DNA of 64,000 bases. Origin: Nectonema munidae. Taxonomy: Eukaryota; Nematomorpha; Nectonematoida; Nectonematidae. The stretch covers positions 992,001 to 1,056,000 of the forward strand of contig JAUIRK010000673.1 of NCBI GenBank assembly GCA_030549495.1. Direction: 5' to 3'. The notes beneath the pieces are model-generated. The model did not search any database. It had not been told where the DNA came from and worked only from the letters and a program-made list of their open reading frames with translations. Positions 11,682-23,300 of the stretch are shown here, one piece after another (within the stretch, counting starts at the first letter, position 1; each line of letters begins with the position of its first letter). The position numbers and the translations under genes are program-made.

Positions 11682-12614
11682 ATGGTTTTCATGTCTTTCC
11701 TACTTCCACTCAGCTACACACTTTTTGCGTTCTACCTTTACAAGCACCCCACGCTCCTTTATGCGGAGAATTCGCTCAGAAAGCGCTTCAGTCATGTAAA
11801 AAACGCCGCTCATCGAGGTGGGGCCGGAGAGGCTCCGGAAAACACATTAGCAGCTTTTGAATCCGCCCTCAAGTCGTCGTGTGGTATGCTTGAACTAGAT
11901 TGTTTACTCACCAAAGATAAAAAGGTCGTCGTTTGCCATGATAATGACTTGAAGCGCCTAACTGGGCGAAAAGGACTCGCCATTTCTTCGCTAACCTTCG
12001 CTCAAATTGAAGCCCTGCCTATGGTAAGTACTGTACAGCAAAATTTTGGCAGGTTCGCGTTATTGGAAGAGGTTTTCCAGAAGTTTCCAAACGTGCTCAT
12101 CAACATCGACCTCAAGAGTAAGGATGCCGAATTGGTGCAGGAAGTGCACCGGCTAATTGTGTTGTATTCCCGCAAAGAAAGGACCATTTGGGGCTCCTTC
12201 GATGCGGGCACATGCGAAAGAATGCATTCGATGGACAGGGAGGTGGCGCAGTTCTTTTGTCCAATAAAAGTCCTCACAACGACCCTCCTTTTCTACTCCG
12301 GCCTGCTGAGCCTGTTTCCTATCAGAGAGGCTGCGCTGGAGGTGCCCCTCTCCACAGCGATTAACAAGTTCTCGCGGGATGAACCTCTCTCCAAAAGGCT
12401 GCGCAATTCACTCGTCTATGTCTTCGTTCTGAATCGCTTCTTCATTCGCTATCTTCAGAGTCGTGGAGTTCTCGTTGTTCTATGGACGTTGAATGACGAG
12501 AAATCTTTCGCTTACGCCTTTGATTCTCTCGGGGTGGATGCTGTAATGACCGACTACCCCTCCCTCCTCAACCGCTTTCTCCTGCGCAACCAGAACAAGG
12601 CCAAGGAGCATTAA
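11682..12614 (+). CDS. Glycerophosphodiester phosphodiesterase, GDPD1/3 type (lysophospholipase D)
   Basis: A 310-residue single-exon protein close to the usual length of animal GDPD1/GDPD3. These membrane enzymes cleave lysophospholipids, including N-acylethanolamine forms, into lysophosphatidic acid plus the head group; substrate preference here is inferred from the family. An N-terminal hydrophobic segment (about residues 1-20) precedes the TIM-barrel. Catalytic signatures are HRGG (H44), ENT (53-55), LELD (E71, D73) and CHD (H86), with VLWTLN and GVDAVMTDYP near the end. A second hydrophobic stretch lies at about 190-215. The ATG at 11682 (GAAATGG) is chosen because an in-frame stop lies at 11640-11642; a TTG-initiated extension is unlikely. 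GC content is visibly above its surroundings. It converges with the IP3 receptor gene. Confidence 0.93.
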   Translation: MVFMSFLLPLSYTLFAFYLYKHPTLLYAENSLRKRFSHVKNAAHRGGAGEAPENTLAAFESALKSSCGMLELDCLLTKDKKVVVCHDNDLKRLTGRKGLAISSLTFAQIEALPMVSTVQQNFGRFALLEEVFQKFPNVLINIDLKSKDAELVQEVHRLIVLYSRKERTIWGSFDAGTCERMHSMDREVAQFFCPIKVLTTTLLFYSGLLSLFPIREAALEVPLSTAINKFSRDEPLSKRLRNSLVYVFVLNRFFIRYLQSRGVLVVLWTLNDEKSFAYAFDSLGVDAVMTDYPSLLNRFLLRNQNKAKEH

Positions 12615-13478
12615 CGCCAAACACGCACATCCTCAACAAAATTAATTCTTTGGCAAAAGTGTACCCATCACCTTTCTCTACTTTTCCTATCGTTTTCAAA
12701 TTTATAAAATACTGAAAATTGTTTCTTTTTCAAATTATTTCCACGTGCCCCACACACTGAGGTGTAAGCATCATGTACCGGCGCCCAACCTGGAAATGGA
12801 AAGATGGCTAAAATACGAAATGGGTCTACTCCTTTGGGTAACAAAAATAGTCGGAAAAGCATCAGGTTTGGTTTTAGGGCTTACTAATGCAAAATTAAGA
12901 AAGTTTTATGCTTTTTTCTAAATTTAAATGAAGTAATGACTTACAAGGGGATTGCATTATGCTTTCTTCAAATATCTAGGATATTAGCAAACAAAATCAC
13001 TTAAATTCTAATTTTGTATTTCAAAATGTTCTTTTAATTTTTTGACAATTGCATAATGTACATTAAGTAGGAAAAGATTGACTTCTAATCTACATAAACA
13101 CATATATTCACTAGCTGTAAGATTTTTATTAATTTCTTTATACAAAAATAAGGAATATTTTATCGGCAATATAGATTTTCTCGAATTGTAATGGCGACAA
13201 GAATTGAAAAAATGTTCATAAAATTACATTTTTATATGAGCAAGCACACGAGAATAGATGTTAAAGTTACGCATATTCATTATGTGTAGATGATATATGA
13301 AAGACGTCAGTATAAATTAAAAGAATATTTAGATTTCACTTAAAAAATATTTCCCTCTTTTTTTCGGTGTTTGAATACTAGATGTTATAACATACATTTA
13401 TTACTATAAAAGTATGAATAATTTTGTGAGTAGGTTTTTACAAAAAAAAGAATCCAATAGGGATCTCGGCTTGAAAAT

Positions 13479-13556
13479 TCAGAGGTGATGGCTTTGATGT
13501 TCCATTCTGATTCGGAAGAACACGTCCGTCCTTTCACACTCCTTCCGAAGGTCCAT
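13479..13556 (-). other. Possible small terminal exon, unidentified
   Basis: Read on the minus strand, TTTTTAG is followed directly by an ATG-initiated 25-codon stretch (MDLRKECERTDVFFRIRMEH, then five residues and TGA). It is GC-richer than its surroundings and an AATAAA (minus strand) lies about 80 bp downstream at 13398-13403. That combination resembles a last exon. No family is recognised and no upstream exon was found, so this is only a candidate. Confidence 0.2.
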
Positions 13557-14055
13557 CTAAAAATTTGTTAATATAGCGATTATATGTAGAAGTAACCTGC
13601 ATTTTTACGTTCTTTTATAACAGTGGGCGGTAGCGCCCTAACGGGATGTTTTCAAATTCTTAAGGTGCACTGTGAAAAGTTACGAATAAGAAATATTAGA
13701 TATTCAATGTTTTCTTGATTGAAATGTTTTGTCTTATCTGAGTCCGTGCCCAGATATTCTTAACAGCATACTCAAGAGTTCTTAACTCCTGATACATGAC
13801 TTACTATAGCTGTTGTTTCTCAGCCTAAAATTTATACTTTTAAATTGTTTATGACCAATTTCGATTTAAAAGCTAGACAATGTCTAAAATGAATGGGCAT
13901 TGAAAAAAACATTTCGTTTATTTAAAATGGAAACATTTATGATTGTTATAATTGTGAATTTTATTTTTTTACATTAAAAAAAAACTCTGTTTTGAATGAT
14001 TTTGCTGATATTTTGCTGTAAGCGCGAACTAATTGTCGGAGTCTATGTCGGCCTG

Positions 14056-14223
14056 CTATTAGATTTCTTTCTTTTTGATAGAAATTCTAATAGGAATTGT
14101 TTGTCATGAGATCTTAACTTGCGCAGTTTTGATCTTTTATTGACTACTGGCTGTAGAGACAATTTAATATCATAACTCTATGATGGCTCGCTATTAGATG
14201 TTTTAACTTCAGAATCTAATAGG
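14056..14223. repeat. Two related imperfect hairpins, 135 bp apart
   Basis: 14056-14094 has CTATTAGATTTCT pairing with AGAAATTCTAATAGG. 14191-14223 has CTATTAGATG pairing with AGAATCTAATAGG. Sequence before each is also similar (CTATG then GGC), suggesting a diverged tandem duplication of a hairpin unit. Confidence 0.6.
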
Positions 14224-14866
14224 CTTCAATATTTCATTGAACCAACTTGAAAATTAGGCAGGCCAGGTTTCATTGAGATAATGAAGTTCGTAGAATTGAT
14301 TTATTTCCATCTCTTCAACATGACTGATTCATTGAGAAGGACAACTTCAAGAATCCATGTATTTGTATTGTATAGCATGTTTACACATCTAATGATTACA
14401 CATTAGCTTCATTTGAATTTTCCCTTTTTTTTGTGCTTAAGATATTTTATGATTTCATTATCTTGAAACATATGAACATAGAAAACAGCAAGATTACTAT
14501 CAATATGTAAGAAAGTCTTAAATATAAAAAATTTTAATGTGATCTTGTTTTTATTGTAAAACCCTGGTTATGAGGGAAAGAAGTAAACCAGAAAAAAGTG
14601 CCTTTTTTTGGAAGCTCAAACATTACAATGTTAGTTTTTCTTCATATTTTTAATTCCTTGCTTTTAATTTTCGGTTTTTAGCATTCAAAAAAAAAAGAAA
14701 GATGGTAAATACAAAATTTAGATCATTTACAGTGTGATATTTTTCTTGATATATAAAAATTGTTTGTTTTTTAGAAGCAAACTTAATCAAAAACAGTAAT
14801 TAAATACTTATATACATTTAAAATGATAAAACTCATCTTTTTAGTGCAATGAAAAATCTGACGAAA

Positions 14867-17202
14867 GACTATGCATTTTTTACACCAGAATTTTTAAAAC
14901 GGTTTTTTTGTAAAAATTTACCATAGAAAGCAACATCAAAAATAAACTTAAATTTTAATCTATTTTTTCTACCAGGTAAAGCAAAATGTAACTTAATGTA
15001 AATCAAAACAATTATACGACTTGTAAAAATAATTATTATTTGAAAGATGGCGTTAAAAAATGTGAAAGATGTTAAAACTTTATTATAAAAAAATAATACT
15101 TTTTGAAGATATCTACGTTCCTTTGCATGTGGGTCACAATATTGAAGAATGTGTTTTACATAAAAATACTTCACATCTTGTGGTTTTGTTTTTCTTTGTA
15201 CAGAAATGGCATGACGCTCTTTTTTTACCTACAAGTTCTTGACTTAAATGGCTTTCATCTGCACTAAAGCCATAAAAAGATAGGAGAGATTTCTTACTTG
15301 TTGGTAACTCACTTATACACGCTCGAACTTTCATACTTTCTTCAGCTAAAGTAAAGACTAGCTTCTTTATAAACATCTTTCTTCCACTGTCTTTGTAATT
15401 TGGGTAGTCGCGTTGTGAATTGTACTTGGTAATTACCCAACTATTCAATGTACAAATGTCAAGGTAATTGCAGAACGCAGCCACTGTCCATTTTCTGGTC
15501 GGTTTATATGCATGATAAGATTTTACCATTCTGTTAGCAATATCAACTCCACCTTTGTGCTCATTGTAAGCCATTAAACTTTCAGGTTTTGAAGCGATGT
15601 TAGTTATTTGTATATTTTTGTGTTGGGAAGAAAGCATGTACACAACTTTAAAATTTCTACGAGCGTGTCTTTTTGGAATGTAAGCACTTATTTGAACGTA
15701 GTTTGAATAAATCGTTCGCCATTCATTTAAATTTAATTCTTTAAGATACGGTGGTCAAAAAATTTTAGGCAAAAACCTTTTGTTAGACATGATTGTCCCA
15801 CAAAGAGAGAGTTTTTTACTATGAGCCCATACTGCAAGTTCATGAGTTGTGAAAAACCTGACAGTGTACAAACCACATCCAGGTGGAACTTTGCTTTTTT
15901 CAACCAATCTTTTGACAATTGCTGTACCAGAAAAATACGATGAATCTTCCAAGCCAGGCACATAAATTTCAGCCATCATATAATAATAGTACTTGGAGTC
16001 ACAAATATGATATAACTTTATTCCATATCTACCAGGTTTATGAGGATCGTACACTTTAACTGGACATCTTCCTCTAAAAGCCACAAGCTGTTCATCAATT
16101 GTAACAGCAGAATGAGGAGTCCAAAACTTGGGGAAGACTGAAAAAGTGATCATGAATGTAGCGAATTTCACTGATTTTGTCATTCAGATCGCAAGTTTCT
16201 TTATCGTCGAACCTTATAAAAATATGAATGAGAGAAAACATTTGACGTCCCATTGCAGCTCTCAAAAATGGACTTCCGTAAGAAGAAAAAAGACCGGAAA
16301 CCTTATTTTCTGGTCACCATTTGACCGATATAAAGCAGTATGGAGAAATAAGATAAACGGTGATGAATCTTGAAACTTTGGTAACAATGAATTAATTCCA
16401 TATGCTTGGGCCTGATAGATCTAAAAAAAACTAAAAAGACAAGGGATACACTTATTGTAAAAAAACTTACTTATAGTTAGACTCTAATCGTAGCATTGTC
16501 ATGCTGTATATGTGCTGAACAATTTCTAAATTATCATCAATTTCTTCAGAGATATGCAGTGAAGAAGCAAAAGATAAAGTTGTGCTTGATGAGTAAGAAG
16601 AAATATCAAAATTATCTTCGGAACTAGACATGGAAATGAACTTAGAATTGAAAGAGAGGGAGAGAGAGAGAAAAAGAGAAAATACGCAAATATGTAAGAT
16701 ATGAACAAAATAATTTAGTCAGTGATAAAGATGGAGTGAATCCAATAAATAATTTTATGTTATCTAGGTTTAAAATTACGTAAGCAGTGTCACATGAGAA
16801 ACATGCGATAATGCGCGTGTCAGAATCTACCATATCCATAGAAAGAGATTCGGCTTGAAATACATGGTTTCGTAATTGAGTATTTTTATAGAGCAAAGTA
16901 TATACTGAATAAATATAGCTCTATGCTACGTGTGTACGAGGTTTTTTGTAGATACTCTTCTATAATGTTTCTTTACCAAAACTTTTAACTGTTATTTTTC
17001 AATAAACCCTTTCATTTTATTGTTTGAACTGGTATCAAAAATTCTATATAGATGGCGTTAATTTTTATTTGAAATAATTTGATTTATAAATGATTTTCTC
17101 AAAAAAATCACTGATTGAACTTAAAACTATACTATAGAAAGTCAAATAATAATATCTTGTTAGAAAAAGTAATGAAAAAATTGGTGTAAAAAATGCATAG
17201 AG
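14867..17202 (-). mobile_element. piggyBac III relic with matching inverted repeats
   Basis: The 18-bp sequence CTATGCATTTTTTACACC at 14869-14886 is perfectly inverted at 17183-17200, with weaker similarity for about 8 more bases inward. The pair brackets a minus-strand piggyBac transposase relic, so they are probably the terminal or subterminal repeats. No TTAA target duplication was found at the edges, so the true ends may lie slightly further out. Confidence 0.75.
15134..16631 (-). pseudogene. piggyBac transposase relic (element III)
   Basis: The N-terminus (MSSSEDNFDISSYSSSTTLS) starts at 16631. GLFSSYGSPFLRAAMGRQMF (about 16250-16310) and FIRFDDKET follow, then VTIDEQLVAFRGRCPVKVY (about 16040-16100), KGGVDIANRMV (about 15550) and a C-terminal Cys-rich piece (CHFCTKKNKTTRCEVFLC). 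In place of the second catalytic Asp (usual DNFFTS) the sequence reads VRFFTT, so the triad is incomplete. Several frame changes occur, and part of the N-terminal domain between about 16470 and 16320 is shortened. Not functional. Confidence 0.85.
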
Positions 17203-18369
17203 TCTGTAAACCGCGTTATAACCAAGCAGGCTGTAAAGCGAAGGTTGCCTTTATACAACTCGCAGGTATTTGTTTTTTGTGCCGGTTTTTTACCCTGGTT
17301 TTCTTCCTCTGAAGAATTCAAAGGTTTTTACGGTTAGGTAGTGCTCTAGCGACGCGATTCTACGTGGTTAGTAATCAAGCTATCACTAGACAATAAGTTT
17401 GTTTCCCAAATTGGGAGCGTTTGCGTTAGGATTGTATCGTTCTCTCAGTTGTATTTATATATTGTCACATAAATTCTTGTAAAATAATATATATAACAAG
17501 GTATAGCTATTCTTTTGTAACAAGGGCCGATAGGTGTTTAGTGGGATGGAAAGTCCAGTTTGGAAAGTCCAGTTAGACTTGGACTCAGCATTCCGGGCGG
17601 GCCACGATATCCGAAAGGATGGGTGCGAACGTCACAAAACAACTTAATTAATTAATTAAATTATTTGTTTTTTTGATAGATAGCTAATCGCTACCAATTT
17701 CAACTTTGTTTTTATTTGGCTTGTAACCATAAAATTACATAACTAACGTTTTGTTTTCGTTCACCATTTCAACAGCTTTATGATCATAATAAAAATTTTT
17801 ATTTCGATTTAGTTCAAATTTTCGTTTAAATGCCAAGTTACCTTTAATAAGTTCATCTTCATTTGATAGGATAGCACTGAACTCAGTTGTGTAAGTCGAA
17901 AATCATTATTTATTTGTTTTTTATTTATAATTTCTGTTTCGAGAAAAATAGGTTATACTAAATCAATAATACTACTTATTTTTTTAAGCAAAAGAAATAG
18001 AAGAACTAAAGAGTAAATATTTTTTCTATAAATAATTTTTTTGTTCTTATTTTTATTGAATATACTTTAAAAATTAGATGTATGCGCTTTGATATTTATT
18101 TCCGTTAAACACTGAATCACACATATTTTAATGATGGTTATTTAATGCGCTTTGAATGTAGTGCAAAGTGCCTCGCCCCATTGGTCCCTACTTGGGCCTG
18201 GATAGCACTCAAACAGGTAAGTAAGCTATCCAGAAAAAAAACTCTTCCACCAATAGTCCACGCTACTCGCATGTAGGAAGTCATTTATCTTATACTCTGA
18301 TGAAAAAGTGCGTAATGTTGGTAAAAGATTTATTGGTAATATTTTTCAGGATTTAGCATTGGTAAAAAT
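17203..18369. other. Unassigned DNA with GC-richer patches
   Basis: 17203-17640 is noticeably less AT-rich than its surroundings and contains two copies of GGAAAGTCCAGTT at about 17548-17575, but no ORF or known RNA signature. 18160-18233 is a second GC-richer patch; it holds a 9-bp perfect stem (CTGGATAGC at 18198-18206 with GCTATCCAG at 18225-18233) whose loop contains CAGGTAAGT. Function unknown. Confidence 0.4.
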
Positions 18370-18374
18370 TTGCC

Positions 18375-18555
18375 GATCCTTGGTTCAAGGTTAAACTAAA
18401 CCTCATTTTGGAGTTTTACTTTATTTAAAATTTATAAATTTCTACAAAAAATTAAAAGTTAAAAAAATGACTATTTTTGAAAAAATTTTAAATAGTCAAA
18501 AAATAAAGCAGAACTCTAAAATGAGGTTTAGTTTAACGTTGAATCAAAAATTGTC
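18375..18555. mobile_element. Foldback MITE (about 180 bp)
   Basis: GTTAAACTAAACCTCATTTT at 18390-18409 is perfectly inverted at 18518-18537. The arms continue with mismatches on both sides (TGGTTCAAG against TGATTCAAC outward; GAGTTTTACTTTATTT against GAGTTCTGCTTTATTT inward), giving arms of about 45 bp. The loop is AT-rich. No clear target duplication. Confidence 0.75.
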
Positions 18556-18735
18556 AAAATTTTATCCAACTGAGTCCAGAAATAAAACCAGCATGGACGA
18601 TTCAGTATAAAAACTTTCATTTTATCTAAAATTTAAATAAATATTTTATTAGTTATATTTATTATCATCAAAATTTTAATTGACAAAGTAGCCATGTTTA
18701 TTGAAAAAATTGAATATATATATAAGTGTTATGAG

Positions 18736-19929
18736 CAGGGCGAGTAAAAGTCAATAAAGTCAACTTTTATTTCCGTTTAGCAAAAACTCTTTGAAGAAGA
18801 TCTTTACTTGTTTAGTCTAAAAATTATTAAACTAATTTCAAATTTTTAAGTTAATCAAAGTCATTTTTCGAGTTTAGGTCAATAAAGTCAATTTTTATAT
18901 TTAACACTTTTTGATTCAATGTGCCTAAAATTGTTATAAGCGATACATACAAGATTTCTTCTTTATATCAACACTTCCACAATAGTTGGGTTTTTTTCAT
19001 CTAATATAAGGTTTTACTGTAAAGTTTGCCTGACTGAGGTTAAACATGAAGAAGTTTTTTGTAAGACAAATTTTTTTTGTTGGCAAACACGGTTACATAC
19101 GATATATCCGCTGCAGAAGTTATGGAATTTTATTCCTAAACTTTTTTATCATTCCATGTTTTTCACATCATTACACAAATTTACCTTAAAAGTTAAGTTA
19201 TCCTGCAAAATTGTAGATTACCGGAATTCGTAATAGAAAAAGACGTTCTCTTCTCAAACCTATCGGCAACACTTCAGTTCCAATTGTAACGAAATTGACA
19301 ACTTGATTTCAAGCAGCAAAATATTTTCATTAAAATCTTTCAGCAGTGAAGAAATTAATGATGACGATAATGGAATTTTATTGCCAAATATCAAGAAATT
19401 GTTAAAAAAAAAAGAAAATCTGTGTCAAAACTTGCTAACAATAATAATAATTAGAGGATATTCACGATTCATTGATTTAGTCGGAAAAAGTCAACATAGA
19501 GACTTTTTCAGTCCAAGATGCTTTTACTTGTTTCTTCAACATTATTTCATTTAAGACGAATGTGGCGTTAAAAGTTATTTTGAAAATAGATTCAAATAAA
19601 ATGAAATCAATAAAATCATGAATATGGAAAACTCTCAAATCTCTCGGAATACTTATCCCAAATTACAAAATTGTCAAGTTTTAATTATAGAAGTAGAAAG
19701 ATCTTTTTCTAAACTGAAAAAACTGCTAGAAAATGATCGAATTTAAATCAGAAAATGTCATTAATTATATATTGTTGTATTACAAAGTCATGGATTCTTT
19801 GAAATAATTTTCAATACTTCCTCTAAAGTGTTCATAGTTGTTCAATTCAATGAAACTTTAAAAAGTCAATAAAATCAATTTTTTCTCTGAGTAAAAGTCA
19901 ATTTTTTGGGTCAACTTTTCCTCGCCCTG
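18736..19929 (+). mobile_element. hAT element, 1194 bp, perfect 8-bp target duplication
   Basis: The ends are CAGGGCGAGTAAAAGTCAA on the left and CAGGGCGAGGAAAAGTTGA (reverse complement) on the right. GTTATGAG occurs directly on both sides (18728-18735 and 19930-19937). The TIR and 8-bp duplication identify hAT independently of the coding remnant. The element is shorter than an autonomous hAT, so it is internally deleted. Confidence 0.92.
19630..19800 (+). pseudogene. hAT transposase C-terminal (dimerisation) remnant
   Basis: Inside the 18736-19929 element, VERSFSKLKKLLENDR is followed, after one stop and a frame change, by ENVINYILLYYKVMD. This is the conserved hAT C-terminal dimerisation motif. 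An upstream 83-codon ORF at 19303-19554 may be another piece of the same transposase but shows no motif. Broken. Confidence 0.75.
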
Positions 19930-20214
19930 GTTATGAGTTCAAAACTGTATATAATTATAAATTTTCATAGGAACATCTAATATAGACACTAAGTTATAGG
20001 ATTAACTACAGATAGTATCAAAATTTTGATTTTGATTGACAGTTGTGGACATGAGCAACTACCTTGAAAAAGATGCAGCTAGCGATTTTAGGAAAAGATA
20101 CCAAATTTGAAGCGATATGTCAGCCAATTTAGAACAATAACTTTTTTAGCTGAGGTCAACTAAAATCGTTAATTAACACTAATCGGGTTAAAATTTAAAG
20201 ATATTGTATTTCAA

Positions 20215-20220
20215 TTTATT
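20215..20220 (-). promoter_or_regulatory. Candidate polyadenylation signal for the IP3 receptor
   Basis: AATAAA on the minus strand, about 105 bp beyond the receptor stop codon, with no closer canonical signal seen. Confidence 0.5.
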
Positions 20221-20324
20221 TGAAATAAAACACGGCGATACTAAATCTGAGTATTTTTGTTAAATTATTATTTTTACAGTGATTTGCCATATTTCGGAAA
20301 GTATAGGAAAAAGTTGGATTTTTG

Positions 20325-23300
20325 TCAAGTTTTAATCGGTGAAGTGTCATTTGCTTTCGTGTTTGCAGGAACTGGAGACAAAATGATAGGGTGTCGTTGT
20401 TGAAGTGAATTATTTGTCAAAGCGTTTACTTGGCTTTTCACTTCTTTCAATTCTTTGAGCATTTTTTCGAAACTTTTAGCAAAAGTGTCCATTTTAACTT
20501 TTATGGCAGAGTATTCTTGGGTTTCGACAGGGACGATGGCATTAGAGAAAACTGAAGAGGCAGGCGAAGAGTTGAAAGGACCTTCAGAGTTCAAAGACAG
20601 CGTTCTCATGCACGGAAACCAAAACAAATCACTTTTTTCAATCAGCTTCTGCACATAGTACTCGGGCCCAGTGAAGTCAGTAGAGTCCTTAACTTTGAGA
20701 TGGATGATGAAATTAATATAGCTCCACAAATTGTGATCTTGTCTTATGTGCTCCTCAAAAGTCTTCTCTTTGTTCAAAAAGGTAGATCTCTCCAAACCAC
20801 AAATGAAACAAGTGTTGTACAAGATTTCATCCTTTTCCTGTTTTTGACTTCTCAAATCCGCAAAGGTGTCTATAATGACACCAAAAATCAAATTGAGAAC
20901 GATGATGATAATGATGAAGTAAAAGAGCATGTCATACACGACTCGAGCGTAGAACAAGCTCTCGCTACTGCTCGGCTTTCTCAAAACGTCCCCGATTCCG
21001 CCTCCGTTTCGCATACCGTCGTTGAGCGAAGTTATGATGCACATGATCAAATTCTCGCAGTAGCTCTCGGCCACTTCTTCCGCGTTGGAATCTTCTTTTT
21101 GGAGGAAGGGGCGCTCTTTCTTCTTTTCGCTTTTGCAAGTACCTTGATCTGGGATAAGAGAGCTCTTAGGAAAGCCTTCGAAGGCTCTTTCAAAAAATGA
21201 AGGCTGGCGACAGTTTTGCAAGTTAGGGTTACTAGTGACTTTGTTGACCACCTCAGTATTTGCGTTTTGATGTGAACTGAATATTGTGTCGTGTTTGATA
21301 TTGTGCTTATCGGGAGTGACGTAGACAATGAAATCTCTTTGGAAGAATATGTACCCAACGATGGCGAACAGGTAGACGAGGATTATTGCGAAAACAGCGG
21401 TCAGCAGCATTGAGCGTCCGTTGCGCGTAACCGACTTGATCACATTCTGCAAAGTTTCCTCCCGATAGACCACGTCCAGTAGGAGCAGGCTGTAGAAAAA
21501 ATTGTGCACAAGAAGGCCAAGGATGGCGATCACGATGTAGACCAAATGGTATATCACTTCCGAGTTCTTTAATGCTTGGGAGAAAGAAGACGTGAGGATG
21601 AGCATATTGTTGGTGACAAAGGAACCGAAGTTGACGAGGGAGTTGGCCAGTAGGAAAAGGCCGGCAAGCGTGATGCTGAAGTGCAGACTCATCGACAGGA
21701 AAATGCGAAAGAGGAGGGAGAGGACGATGACCTTGACTTTCAGGTTAGACCTGTTTGAGGATTGGATGAAGTGCTTCACAAAGTAGATGTGCAAGAGCCA
21801 GAGAATGAGGGAGACTAAGGTTGGCAGGTTGAGCAGTTTCTCACGCTCTTTGTAGGGGTAGCAGAAGGCCACAATCATGTTGATGATGATGACGATGTTG
21901 AAAGAGAGGCTGGACCAGAGAGAGATGTTCTGAGTGAACCAGTAGACGAGAGGTGTGGACCGAAGGCTGCGTTGCCAGAGCATTTCATTGTATAAGTTTT
22001 TTGTCTGATTGAACAAATCTCTCACTTTGAATCCTTGTTCATCTCGTTCCACCTCTTGAAACACTCGTGCCTTTGTCTCAGCTGTTAGGTACTGACACAC
22101 TTGTGGGACAGGAAACAAAATGCACTCTAAGGAGCGATCGTTGTGTACAATCTCCACGCTTTCCGTAAATCTGGCGTAGAACTGCAAAGCTTCCGTCAAA
22201 GGCAACTTGGACTTCAAATACTCGCTCAGTTCTTCATTGCTTTGTGCTAGAAGTTGTGTCAGAATGTAAACGTAGTGTCCGAAACGTCTGGGCAAGGAAT
22301 TGTACGAGTCGGTGCTGCTTTCGTAAAAAGAGTTGGAATGATACGCATTGGAAAGCGTGTCGATGAGCATGGATGGCGTTGCATGGCAAGTTATGTATGC
22401 AGAACATTCGCAAATGTCTTTTCGAGTTTCCAGGAGCGCAAGTAGCAGTTTCACCGCTGCATACTTTAGTTCGTAGACCAAGTCGACGCGGTGCACCGAC
22501 AAAGGTTCTATGTCGTTGAGTAAGATAGAAACGACGATTGAAACGCCATTGCACTCGTGGGAAGTCAGAATGCAGTTTTGGTTCTCGAGGCAAGGACCCT
22601 GACAAAACTCCGTCAGAGTTTCCAAACACTGAATGATAACATGTGAATTCTTCTCGCTCACATAGAATCCCAGCAGCCCTAACATGCCAGAAGTACTTCC
22701 GCACAATGAAAACAAAAACTTAAGGGTTTCAGAAATTAAGTTATAGTTGTACTGACTGTTCACCTGCAAGCGAAGGAAATTCTGTAAAATTAAGTTGTGG
22801 TTTTCGCAGAGAAGCTGCAAAAAGCGTAGAATTGATTTTATCAACTTAATTTGAGATAAATAAATTTTGTCCTGATTTTCAGCATTGACTTCTCTTTTGG
22901 GAGTTTCATTTTGGGGTGCCGTTGGAGGTGAAGGAGCAGAATTTGCCACAACGTGTTCCTCATTGAGGGAAGACTTCTCCAAAGCTTTAACGACATCCTT
23001 TTTCGCATTCACCATCATCATCTGCATGACGCGGCTCGTCTTCTTGGTTACATCTGCATGGTTGTTATAGCTATTGCTGGATGCGTTGTTGTTGATGTCT
23101 GTGTTGGTCTTTGCAGAACTTTTCTCTGTTGTAGTGTGCGCTGCTGCATTTTGTATGGCGCAGGCATTCGTGATGTAAATCTGAGCTGTGCATATGTAAT
23201 TGTGGAGAACTTTGAAGAAGGTTTGGGACAGAGAATTTTTGAAAAGGATCTCGTAGAAGGACTTCTGGATGGTAGGGTTGCCTCCTTCCAGCAAACCGAT

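Larger units (their letters stand above)
12615..14866. other. AT-rich intergenic DNA with minor structures
   Basis: No convincing gene. It contains a possible small minus-strand exon (13479-13556) and two related imperfect hairpins (14056-14094 and 14191-14223), described separately. No clear AATAAA was seen close behind the GDPD stop codon. Confidence 0.5.
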
